DNA of 64,000 nucleotides from Protopterus annectens (Eukaryota > Chordata > Ceratodontiformes > Protopteridae): positions 407,227,380-407,291,379 of the forward strand of contig NC_056738.1 of NCBI RefSeq assembly GCF_019279795.1, read 5' to 3'. Positions 10,856-20,479 of the stretch are shown piece by piece; positions within the stretch are counted from its first letter, which is position 1; every line of letters starts with the position of its first letter. The notes under the pieces are model-generated. The model was not told the origin of the DNA. It did not search any database and was given only the letters and a program-made list of their open reading frames with translations. The position numbers were made by a program, and so were the translations under genes.

Positions 10856-12645
10856 ATGTCAGACAAAGTTAATAATTGCATTTCTTGTGGGAAGCAAATA
10901 CCGCATAAGGATTTCCACTCTTTCTGTATACCTTGCTTAGGCCCAGACCACGACGTCTCGGCCTGCCATTTTTGTGCTAGGTTCAACAAGCGCACTATTA
11001 AGTGCCGGGCGGAGTTCGCCCATCATTATTTTGGCAAAACATTTAATTATATCATGTCGTCGGATACACCGACACCAGTTTTAAGCAAAAGATGCAAAGA
11101 TAAGGACCGTCATCCGAGGTCCGCACCGAGTACGTAGACCATGCTTAGGCCGACTACCGGTTCTCCGGTTCTCAGCGAGGCGCCTACGCAGCCCCTGAAT
11201 ACCGATAAAACTATTTTACCGGTGACTTCAGTACCCGAGGTCGCAGGCTCCTCGGTCTCCATTCCTACTGCTGATACCGACGCCACTCTTGGTGGGGAAA
11301 CTCAAAATTTAGTCAGGCCTACCATTTCTGAAGGCGTCTTCAGGCCTTCCACCTTCTCTATTAAATCCTTCACTAAATCTAAAGCAGCCATGAAAACTAA
11401 AAAACAGGGTCCTCAGACCTCCTCTCAAGGCCCCATGCCTAAAAAGCAGATGCTAAAAATGGCTGCGGATTTGATAACTCTCATCAGGGGTTCTCAACCC
11501 CCCTCTGACAAAAGACCCAGATTGGAGGAAAACTACCCTTCCTCAGACCAGGCTTCTATTACCTCAGAACATTGAGGACCAGGATTATGCCTATTCCCCT
11601 TTTGAAGACTCTGATGCTGAGGAGTCTATTCCCTCGGTCCCCCCCCCCCCCCCCACTGAGGATTACTCTTTTGGGGAAACCCTGCATACATTGAGGGAAC
11701 ACTTTCACTGGGAAGGCCAAGACTACTCAGATTCCAAGAAAAGGTTCCGGGAATTTCTACTGCTCCCCCAGCATAGGCCCCTGGCTATCCCTCCTGTTTT
11801 AGATATTTTGGATGATGTGTACACAGAAGCCAGCCTTAATCCAGATTCTTTACCTCCAGCCCCTGTTAAACCAGGCAGGTATTACCGGGTCCCTGATTCT
11901 CACCAGTTCCTTTATAAAAGCCATACTGCTGACCCAGAAACTATTTCACAGGGTCCCAAGGGAATTAAGGCCTCTACTGCTAAAAACCCTTTACCTTCAG
12001 AGAGAGATTCCAGAGCATTAGAAAGGTGGGGGAAAAAGGTGTATACATCTGCCACTTTAACCATGAGAGCATTAAACTGTCAATTTCATATGTTAAAGTA
12101 CCAACAGTTTTTGTTATCTCAGTTGAAAAGCAAAATGACACAAACAGAACAACCAGATTTGAAAGAGTTGCAGGATTTGTTGCATGGTGCAGAGCAAGTG
12201 GGTAAACATACCTTGCAGTGTGGTTTTGATGCTTTAGAGGCCTCATGTAGAACTGCTGTCACGGGGTCTGTTATACGTAGACATGCTTGGCTCAAAGAGC
12301 AAACCTTACCAGATCATGTCAAAGCAAAGTTATTAGATGCACCACTTCAAAAGGATGTATTGTTTGGTGTTAAAGCTGAGGGAGGTACTAAAGAAAATGG
12401 AGGAAAAAGCTAAATCTATGCAAACAGTGAAAGATTTTCTACAGGTACAACCTCCACGCTTCAGCAGAAACTGGCCTTCAAAAAATTGGTCCTTTCCAGC
12501 CACGGACAGACCTCAAAGGGGCAGATACAGACGCCCAAGGGGTAGAGGACAACCTCAAGGATCTTACCAAGCAAGACAGTGGCAAGCACCAACCCCTAGA
12601 GGTGGAGAAGACAGATCACAGTCATTTAGAAAACAGACACAATGA
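10856..12645 (+). pseudogene. Element C gag-like gene, nearly complete
   Basis: It starts at ATG 10856 (MSDKVNNCISCGKQ). The three CxxC pairs are CISC, CIPC and CHFC. A single TAG at 11135-11137 interrupts the first frame, which then continues to 11575. A shift follows, near an uninterrupted run of about 16 C at 11639-11654. The next frame (from about 11660) carries EDYSFGETLHTLREHFHW, then YTSATLTMRALNCQFHML and VIRRHAWLKEQTLPDHVKAK, and a further shift lies near 12380. The tail SRYRRPRG-type repeat is Arg/Gly-rich and ends at TGA 12643-12645. The pol frame is already open from at least 12602, so gag and pol overlap by 40 nt or more in different frames. Full length would be about 595 codons. 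Confidence 0.87.
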
Positions 12646-14430
12646 CTTCCCCCTCTGCCTGCCAAGCAAAGCTTTAATGGCAGCACCTTTGGGCGGAAAA
12701 CTGGCATTATTTTCAAAAAACTGGCATATTGTTACAAAAGACAAATGGATTCTGGACATAATAGACAGAGGCTACAGGTTCCACTTTCACACCCTTCCAA
12801 AAATGAGAAGCATGCCAAACCTGCCACAAAATCAAAGGGTAGAGGCACAAAGACAAATTTCCGCTCTCATGGATATGAAAGCGATTCAAGAGGTACCTTC
12901 AAAAGAACAAGGTCAAGGTTTTTATTCCAGACTTTTCCTGGTACCAAGGAAAGACAAAGATTGGAGACCCATCTTAGACCTATCCATCCTAAACACACAT
13001 CTACAGGTGCCAAAATTCAAGATGCTCACATTACAGCAGCTTCTTCCCATGCTGGGCAAGGAGTCTTGGCTGGTAACATTGGACCTCAAGGAGGCATACC
13101 TGCATGTACCTATCAGACAAGATTGCAGAAGATACCTCAGATTTCTTGCAGGTTCAACCCATTACCAATTCTCTGCATTGCCCTTTGGCTTATCTACTGC
13201 GCCCAGAGTGTTTACGAAATGCCTGGCATCAGTAATTGCCTTCTGCAGACTACAAGGAATACAAATCTACCCATATCTGGACGACTGCCTGATCCAAGCA
13301 GACAGCAAGGGCTTTCTATTGCAGCATCTGGCGTTTGTAATAAAACTGTTAAACTTCCTGGGATACACCCTGAACAAAAAGAAGTCAAGACTAATACCTT
13401 CTCAACAGATAATTTTCCTGGGTGCCAGCTTAAATACAACCACCCAGATGGCCTACCTCATGCCAGACAAACAAGGGCAACTGTCTCAATACTTCAGCAA
13501 AATGGCAACTTTCACCAGACTAACTGAAAGGAAAGTCCTGCAGGCTCTGGGATTCATGGCATTTTGCATCCTACTAATCCCATGTGCAAAGCTGCATATG
13601 AGGAAACTACAATGGTACCTAAAAAACTTATGGTCTCAACACAGCCACAGCTTGGAAACAATTATACCACTCATTCCACGCCTTCAAAAGGAATTTTTGT
13701 GGTGGGCTCAAGCATGCCAAAGAAACACAGGTCTCCCTTTCTGTGTACCTCAAGCAACTCAAATCATCACAACAGACGCCTCAGACTACGCCTGGGGAGC
13801 ACACATGGCAGATCAGTGCATTCAGGGAAAATGGTCCCAAAAAGAGAGGCACCTACACATCAACCAAAAGGAGATGCTAGCCGTGCAAAATGCTCTTATG
13901 ACCTTCAAAGACCTACTGCATCCAGGCCAGCTATTGGCAAGGACAGACAACACCACAGTCATGTGGTACATAAACAAACAAGGGGGAACTCATTCATATC
14001 CCTGTGCAGGCAAGCCATGACCCTGTGGAACACAGCACTGGAATTGCAAATTCAACTACAGGCACAATTCCTGCCAGGAAAGGAAAACACACTGGCAGAC
14101 AACCTAAGCAGAAATATGACAGATCCACACGAATGGAAGTTACATCCTCAAGTTTTCTCAAAGATAACTCAGGCATGGGGACAGCCAGACCTAGATCTAT
14201 TTGCTACCCACAGAAATTACCAGTTGAAAAAATTTTGTTCAAGGACCTATCCTCCACAGGCCTGGAAAGTGGACACACTCTCAATTGGACAACATTGACA
14301 GTTTATGCCTTCCCGCCTCTTCCTCTACTGACCAAAGTTCTGTTAAAAGCCAGAGCAGAGAGGCCACAAATGATTCTCATTGCTCCAGACTGGCCACGAC
14401 AACACTGGTATCTGCTCTTAGAGCCCGACA
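12602..14430 (+). pseudogene. Element C RT-RNase H-methyltransferase-like gene, longest intact pol
   Basis: One uninterrupted frame of 472 codons (12602-14020) spans the RT and most of RNase H. Motifs in order are FYSRLFLVPRK and WRPILDLS, SWLVTLDLKEAYLHVP (first catalytic Asp), FGLSTAPRVFTKCL, the YLDD box at 13274-13285, IIFLGASLN, then RNase H with TTDASDYAWGAHMA (near 13771), INQKEMLAVQ and TDNTTVMWYINKQGG. A one-base loss near 14003 moves the frame. The methyltransferase-like domain follows (DLFATHRNYQLKKF, near 14190), shifts again near 14285, and reads YAFPPLPLLTKV and IAPDWPRQHWY. The start of the frame has no obvious ATG (GTG at 12602), which suits frameshifted or reinitiated translation after gag. 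Confidence 0.9.
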
Positions 14431-14519
14431 CACTCCCCACCATGGATCCTACTTCTAGTACCTCTTCTGTTGTCCCAGCACAACTACAAAACCCTTCACA
14501 GCCAGCTCAAAACCCTAAA

Positions 14520-15580
14520 TCTAGCTGCATGGAGAATACCTTAACTTCCCAACAGACTCTCCTCTCCAAGGAGGTGCAGGATGTCATCTTGGAGGCCAGA
14601 AGACCTTCTACTAGAAAAGCCTACTCTGCCAAATGGAAACAATTTTGTTCCTGGAATCAAGAAAAGGGCCAGAATCCTTAGGTAATAAATATACCTCAAA
14701 TTTTACAGTACCTAGCTGAGATGTTAAACAGTGGCCTTTCCTTCTCCTCCATCAAGATCCACGCTTCAGCCATTTCTGCACAATACAACACAGACCCTCC
14801 TTTATTCTCACATCCTCTATTAAGGCAGTTCCTCAGAGGGGCAAAAAATATAAAGCCTCCAAGGAAACCACCAGTTCCAGCTTGGGACCTCAACTTCGTA
14901 TTTGAAAAGCTGACCCTGCCTCCCTTTGAGCCGGCTTCTTCAGCAGAGCTACAATACTTGTCATGGAAAACAGCCTTCCTTCTGGCTATCACCTCAGCAC
15001 GCAGGGTTTCGGAACTGCAGGCCCTCATGGCTGTGCAACCATTCATCATTTTCCATCGGGACAGAGTTTCCTTACGAACCAACCCTACCTTCATGCCAAA
15101 GGTAGTATCCAGTGTAGCTTTGAATCAGACTATCCACTTACCTACCTTTTATCCAAATCCACAGAACAAAGGGGAGAGACTACTACATTCCTTGGACATT
15201 CACAGACAACTTCGTTATTACTTAGAACAAAGCCATTCAGGAAATCTGAGCAACTCTTTCTGTCCTATGCTACAGGTGCTCAAGGAAAGGCCATTTCCAA
15301 ACAGACAATTTCAAAATGGATAGCCCACTGCATACGCTTTTGTTATTCATTTCATGGAAAATCTGTGCCTGCATACATCAGATCCCACTCCACCAGGGCC
15401 ACAGCTACCTCTGCAGCTTTCCTCAGGGGGGTCCCTACCAAGGACATTTTGGAAGCAGCTACTTGGAGCTCAGTGCACACTTTTTCCAAGCACTACCACC
15501 TTCCACTATACTCAAAATCTAGAGCGGGCTTTGCCACAGCAGTCCTGCAGGGCATCCTCGCTCCTCCTAGTTCCACTTAG
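14520..15580 (+). pseudogene. Element C tyrosine recombinase, two lesions
   Basis: A DIRS-type tyrosine recombinase, which in this order joins circular cDNA to the target. It reads through EVQDVILEARRPSTRKAYS (near 14571), has one TAG at 14679-14681, and continues in the same frame through SSIKIHASAISAQ, FLRGAKNIKPPRKPP and TSARRVSELQAL (14992-15027, first catalytic Arg). A one-base loss near 15230 shifts the frame. The rest gives ISKQTISKWIAHCIRFCY, HSTRAT (the HxxR motif, near 15388) and KHYHLPLYS with the Tyr nucleophile (near 15495), ending at TAG 15578-15580. All catalytic residues expected for the family (R, HxxR, Y) are present. Confidence 0.9.
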
Positions 15581-15617
15581 TGCCTACCACCCTTACTTAG
15601 CTTTGGGATTCTACCTA

Positions 15618-15710
15618 TCTGTAATGACTGCAGCTGTATGCACGATGAACATAGTGCAGTTTTGTACCTACCATAAATGTAGATGTTCGAGTGCTCATAC
15701 AGCTGCAGTC
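15618..15710 (+). repeat. Internal complementary region (ICR) of element C
   Basis: The first half is the reverse complement of C's left tip and the second half the reverse complement of its right tip (including TACCTACCATAAATGTAG). Read on the minus strand it gives ...ACTGCACT|ATGTTCATCG, the right end joined to the left end. This is the DIRS hallmark used as template to complete and circularise the cDNA. Confidence 0.92.
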
Positions 15711-15894
15711 CAGGTTACCCCCCCCTCCGTCCCCTCTTAGGGCAAGCCTTATGACAATCACCTCTATCATACAACCTATTTGGGGTATTCTTTTATGGTG
15801 TATTTGCTTGCAACTACTGTTTTTTGATTTATCTATATTGCATGTTTGCATAACATTATGTTTTGCCTTCCTTCTGGGGGCACCTGACATCTGG

Positions 15895-16077
15895 GGCAAG
15901 AAAAAATGAAGAAAATGGCGTCGGCTGCCTCTTTTATACCCCTGCCGCACTGACGTCATTGAAGAAGCGACGACAACCGACGCCGGACCTAGACTTTGGA
16001 ATTCGGCCGACCGAGGACCCGCCTGACGGCAGGATAACCCATCTGTAATGACTGCAGCTGTATGAGCACTCGAACAT
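15895..16077 (-). repeat. Right ITR of element C
   Basis: Inverted copy of 10543-10724. It contains TGACGTCA at 15951-15958 and the reversed TATA box CTTTTATA at 15931-15938, so a promoter could also fire leftward from this end. It is followed by the unique 30-nt right extension 16078-16107. Confidence 0.93.
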
Positions 16078-16107
16078 CTACATTTATGGTAGGTACAAAA
16101 CTGTACT

Positions 16108-16163
16108 TTCTGCAGGGCCTCATAGCCACTCAACCTTACCTTTGGGATTCTACCCAAGTGTAA
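16108..16163 (+). pseudogene. 3' tail of element B tyrosine recombinase
   Basis: The reading VLQGLIATQPYLWDSTQV then TAA continues the frame cut at 10542. It matches the last conserved residues (AVLQG) of the other recombinases and confirms that C inserted precisely without duplication or loss. Confidence 0.88.
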
Positions 16164-16250
16164 TGACTGCAGAAGTGTAACATGATGAACATAGTACAGT
16201 TTTGTACCTGCCATAAATGTAGATGTTCGAGTGTTCACACTGCTGCAGTC
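16152..16250 (+). repeat. ICR of element B
   Basis: Reverse complement of B's two tips placed head to tail, with the junction ...GATGAACAT|AGTACAGTTTTG. It identifies B's left tip as [A/G]TGTTCATC and its right tip as CAAAACTGTACT. Confidence 0.9.
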
Positions 16251-16424
16251 CAGGTTACCCTCCCTCCATCCCCTCTGAACTAGCCTGACTTATCTATACC
16301 TTTCTGTCCTATACAACCTTTGGGGTGTATTTGCTGTTAACTGAAGGTATTGTTTTTATTTTATATGTATATTTTTGATTAGCAATATGTATTGCCTACC
16401 TACTTGGGGGCACCTGACATCTGG

Positions 16425-16609
16425 GGCACGAAAAACTGAAGAAAATGGCGTTGGCTGCATCTTGTATACCCCTGGCGCACTGACGTCAGGGAAGAAGCGA
16501 CAGCAACCGATGGCGGACCAAGACTTTGGAACTCTGGCCGACTGCGGGGACCGCCTGACGGCAGGATAACCCAAGTGTAATGACTGCAGCAAAGTGAACA
16601 CTCGAACAT
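16425..16609 (-). repeat. Right ITR of element B
   Basis: Inverted copy of 5579-5762, containing TGACGTCA at 16481-16488, followed by the extension to 16639 (CTACATTTATGGTAGGTACAA...). Confidence 0.92.
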
Positions 16610-16639
16610 CTACATTTATGGTAGGTACAAAACTGTACT

Positions 16640-17120
16640 TTTTGTGGTACATAAGCAAGGGGGAACTCATTCCTACCCACTCTGCAAGTTAGCCAAGGCC
16701 CTGTGGAACACAGCCTTGAGCAACCAAGTGCACGTGCAAGCTCCATTCCTGCCAGGCAAACAAAATACACTGGCAGACGACTTGAGCAGAAAGCTACAGG
16801 ACCCATATGAGTGGAAACTGAAACCAAACTCGTTCAAACTTCTAATGAACAGGTGGGGAACACCAGAGGTGGACCTCTTTGCCTCCCCCCAAAACCATCA
16901 GTTCAGCAAACTTTGCACCAGAAATCCTGACAGGCAAGCATGGTGAGTGGATACCCTATCCTTTTCATGGGAAAATCTATCAATTTATGCCTTTCGCCCT
17001 CTGCCCCTCCTCCCAAAAGTACTACTCAAGATCTAGCAGGATAGACCAAGGACAATCCTTATTGCACCAGACTGGCCACGCCAGCACTGGTACCCTTTTC
17101 TATGCAGTCTGACAGCAGTG
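16640..17120 (+). pseudogene. Element A RNase H end and methyltransferase-like domain
   Basis: This continues the protein cut at 5578. It starts at the tryptophan of the VMWYINKQGGTHS block (here WYI, then a one-codon loss) and reads THSYPLCKLAKALWNTAL, LPGKQNTLADDLSRK and WGTPEVDLFASPQNHQF. The frame then shifts near 16944 into YAF-PLPLL-like and IAPDWPRQHWYP-like residues (about 16985-17100). The DLFAS and APDWPRQHWYP signatures mark the DIRS methyltransferase-like domain. It is clearly decayed. Confidence 0.85.
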
Positions 17121-17229
17121 CCACCCTGGCGCCTACATCAGACCCCCTTCCTGCTGTCCCAGCAGGAGGGACAGATTTTGCATCCTCAGCTGCAAACACT
17201 GAACCTTGCAGCCTGGCTTCTTCCCTGAA

Positions 17230-18246
17230 CACCACACCAGCAGCCCTCAGCTAACCGGTGCTGGGCGTCATCCTTGAGGCCAGAGGGACTAGTACTAGGA
17301 AATCCTATCCAGAAAAGTGAAAAAGATATGTTCTTGGAGCCAGTGTCTAGGAAAGGGCACAGCTGTGCCTTCCTTACCTCAAATTCTAGATTACCTAGCA
17401 GAGCTGCTCCACAAAAGCCTTTCCTTTCCATCAATTAAGATTCGTGCCTTGGCCATCTTGGTTCATTAAAATACAGAGCCACCTCTCTCTTCTCACCCCC
17501 GGATCAAACAGTTCCTGAGAGAGCTAACAATTTAAGACCCCCGAGGAGAGCTCCCACCCCTGCCTGGGACCTTTTTTTTTGTACTAGAGAAGCTCATGCT
17601 TCCCTCTTTTGCACCTGTTGCTAAAGCAGAGATAAAATTCCTCTCTTGGAAAACAGCCTTACTTCTAGCCATCATTTCAGCAAGAAGTGTGTCTGAGCTA
17701 CCTGCACTAATGGCTGTGGAACCCTTCATTATTTCCGAGGCTGACAGGGTCTCCATCAAGACTAACCCATCATTTATGCCCAAGGTGGCATCAAGGGTGG
17801 CCTTAAACCAATCCATCCATTTACCAACCTTTTTCCCTGACCCTCAGAATAAAGGGAGGAGGTTCTTGCACTCTTGGACGTGCACAGGCAGCTCAGGTTC
17901 TACCTTGACAGGACTAAGCCTTTCAGAAAATTTGACCAGCTTCTAGTCAGTTTGCTACAGGGGCAGAGGGCAAGGCCATTTCAAAGCAAACCAATTCCAA
18001 ATGGATAGCGCACTGCATCCATTTCTGCTGCTGACACTATGGAAAAACCTACCCCACAGGGGATCAGAACTCATTCCACTAGGGCTACCTCAACTTCTAC
18101 AGCATTTCTCAGGGGAGTTCCTACCAGGGACAATCACAGAAGCTGCAACCTGGAGTTATGTACACACCTTCACCAAGCATTGCCACTTACCTGTCTTTCT
18201 AAATCCAGAGCTGGATTTGCCACAGCAGTCTTACAGGGCCTGCTAG
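17230..18246 (+). pseudogene. Element A tyrosine recombinase, decayed
   Basis: Recognisable from VLGVILEARGTSTRKSY (about 17259) through LSFPSIKIRALAI, a T-run-associated shift at about 17572 (nine T), SARSVSELPALMAVEPF (the Arg region, about 17680), NPQNKGRRFLHS and an HSTRATSTSTAFLRG stretch (HxxR, about 18070), to KHCHLPVF near 18175. In that last block the Tyr expected at KHYxLPLYS is replaced by Cys, so the nucleophile is missing. It ends near 18246 and is inactive. Confidence 0.85.
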
Positions 18247-18299
18247 TCAGCCCTAATACTTCTTGACTGCCTCCACCCTTACTCAAGCTTTGGGAATCA

Positions 18300-18347
18300 G
18301 CCCAAGTGTGATGACTGCAACAGTGAAACATGAAGAACATAGTACAG
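18300..18347 (+). repeat. ICR of element A, left half (split by D)
   Basis: CCCAAGTGTGATGACTGCAA... to ...GAACATAGTACAG, the reverse complement of A's left tip plus the first 8 bases of the right-tip complement (the outer end of A's right tip). The other half resumes at 23961 with TTGTGTACACTTACGATAAA. D inserted 8 bases past the tip-to-tip junction. Confidence 0.88.
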
Positions 18348-18535
18348 ATGTCCTTCATGGATGCATCTGCAGTCATAACAACTGGGTTGTCCTGTCGTCA
18401 GGCAGCCCTTCGGTCGGCCGGATTCCAAAGTCCGGGTCCAGCTTCGGCTGATGTCGCACTTCACCCGACGTCATCTCTGCTGGTCTTCGGGTATAAAGGC
18501 ATCAGCAGACGCCATTTTCCTCAGTCTTTCTTGCC
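18348..18535 (+). repeat. Left ITR of element D with promoter
   Basis: Inverted partner of 23742-23930. It holds CGACGTCA at 18467-18474 (the CRE-like core, one base off the palindrome) and TATAAAG at 18492-18498, facing gag. Confidence 0.92.
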
Positions 18536-18666
18536 GCGTGGCGCCCGAAGCAGAAGCTGTTCGCAAGTGCCGGTCGGTCAGATCCAGAGATTACTACTAC
18601 CGAATACTACTTCGAAGACTTCTAAAAGCTAAGTACCCCGTTGGGGACACTTTCTTGCCTCAGCCG

Positions 18667-20467
18667 ATGTCAGAAAAAGTCAATAACTGTTTAACTTGTG
18701 GGAAACAAATACCTCATAAAGATTTCCACTCTTACTGTTTGCCTTGTTTAGGCCCAGACCACGACGTAGCAGCCTGTTCTGCCTGTGCTTCATTCAACCG
18801 ACGAACGCTTAGGCGTCGGTCGGAGTTTGCTGAACAGTTTTTCGGCTCAGATTTTGCATATATTATGCCGTCGGATCCTCCGACTACCCAAATTGTTAAA
18901 ACACGCAAAGAAAAAGACCGACACTCGCGGTCCGCGGTTTCAGCCGAAACCATGGTTAAGCAAAGCGCGAGTGTCTCGGTTTCGGCCGAAACCGAGAAAA
19001 CTGATCAAAGTACAGCTGAATCAATGACTACTACTGAGGTCCCTGCTACCTTACTTGAATCGGCCTCAGAAATTTTACCTACAACAGTGGTTACTAGTGA
19101 CTTATCAGACACCATCCCTTTGGATGTCCCTACCCCAGCACGTGGTGCTGCTAGGCCTCCTGCAGCCATGTCTATTAAGGCCTTTGCCAGGGCTAAAGCA
19201 GCCAAATCTACTAAATCAGTGCCTGTTAAACCCCCCCCCAACCAGGCCCACTTCTAGTTCACAAATGCTTACTCTGGCAGAAGATTTAATATTCTTAATT
19301 AGGGGATCTCAATCTCACCCAGACAGGGCCTGTCAGCCCCCAGAAAAGAGACCTAGAGCAGAGCCCCCCGAGCCTGTGTCCTCTGATGATTCTGTGGATG
19401 ACTCAGATATTACAGACCAGCCAGAGGCTCCTTTCTCCAATTATGAAGACTCAGATGCTGAAGAATCCATTCCAGCTGCTTCTCCACCAGAAGAATTCTC
19501 CTTTGGGGAAACCTTACATGCCATGCGAGAACAATTCCAATGGCAGGAACAGGATTTCTCAGATTCCAGAAAAAGACTTAGGACTTTTCTGCACCTTCCA
19601 CAACACAGGCCCTTAGCTATACCTCCTGTCCTCTCTGTTGTGGACGATGCATTTAATGATGTCTGCACTGCACCAGATTCCTTACCTCCAGCCCCTGCCA
19701 AACCAGATAGATTTTACAGGGTGCCAGACACTCATCATCACCTATACAAGGCCCCACTTGCAGACCCGAAACTATATCCCAGGGGCCTAAGGCAGTAGCC
19801 TCGACCACAGCAAAACCCTATTCCTTCTGAAAGGGAAGCCAGGTCTTTAGACAGATGGGGCAAAAAAGTTTACACCTCAGCTACTCTCTCAGCTAGAGCT
19901 TTAAACTGTCAGTTTCACATGATACAATACCAAGAGTTTATGCTTGATCAGTTAACTAAAAAGCTATCCTCTGATGACTCTATAGATAAATATGTATTAG
20001 AAATGGTAAATAACATACAACAGGTTAGTAACCATTCCTTAAAATGTGGCTATGATGCACTGGAGGCTTCATTTAGATCAGCCATGACTGGCACAGTGAT
20101 AAGAAGACATGCATGGCTGAAGGAACAGGTATTACCGGATCATGTTAAAGCTAAGTTATTAGATGCTCCTATGGATAAGGCCAGTTTGTTTGGTACACCT
20201 GCCCAGCAGGTAATGAAGAAAATGGAAGAAAAGGCAAAATCTGTACAAACGGTTAAAGATTTCTTGCAGGTTCAGCCCCAAGGTTTAGCAGGAACTGGCC
20301 TGCCAAAATTGGTCCTTTCCTGACTCCACAAGATCCCAAAGGGGCAGGAATAGACGTTCCAGAGGCAGAAATCAATCCAGAGGGGTGCCTACAGAGGACG
20401 ACAGTGGCAAGGTAATAACAGAGGCACAGACACAGCCACTACCACTACAACAGCACAATCACAGTGA
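18667..20467 (+). pseudogene. Element D gag-like gene, frameshifted
   Basis: The ATG at 18667 (MSEKVNNCLTCGKQ) has CxxC pairs CLTC, CLPC and CSAC. The first frame runs to 19257 and ends at a shift in a run of about ten C at 19231-19241. It resumes with MLTLAEDLIFLIRGSQ, an acidic segment (SSDDSVDDSDITD) and EFSFGETLHAMREQFQW. It shifts again near 19767 and 19825, then reads YTSATLSARALNCQFHM and VIRRHAWLKEQVLPDHVKAK. Further shifts near 20278 and 20300 lead to the basic Arg/Gly tail, ending at TGA 20465-20467. The architecture equals element C's gag. Confidence 0.86.
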
Positions 20468-20479
20468 CTTGATTCTAAC

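Larger units (their letters stand above)
10543..16107 (+). mobile_element. DIRS element C (5,565 bp, uninterrupted, inserted in B)
   Basis: This is the innermost element and the best-preserved pol. It starts ATGTTCATCG after B's ...ACTGCAG and ends AAAACTGTACT before B's TTCTGCAGG. Joining the two B flanks restores B's reading TTAVLQGL with no target duplication. The order is left ITR, leader, gag, RT-RNase H-MT, YR, ICR, right ITR and a 30-nt right extension. Breaks are few compared with A: one TAG and two shifts in gag, one shift in RNase H, one shift in MT, and one TAG plus one shift in YR. Confidence 0.95.
5579..16639 (+). mobile_element. DIRS element B (5,496 bp own sequence, inserted in A)
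   Basis: Pieces 5579-10542 and 16108-16639. It starts GTGTTCATCG after A's ...CACCACAG and ends AAAACTGTACT before A's TTTTGTGGTAC. Removing B restores A's codons for a run resembling TDNTTV-WYI. It has a full set of ITRs, gag, RT-RNase H-MT, YR and ICR. It is close to element C in ITR sequence (CCTGCCATCAGGCGG) and in its right extension GGTAGGTACAAAACTGTACT. C interrupts its YR gene near the 3' end. Confidence 0.93.
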
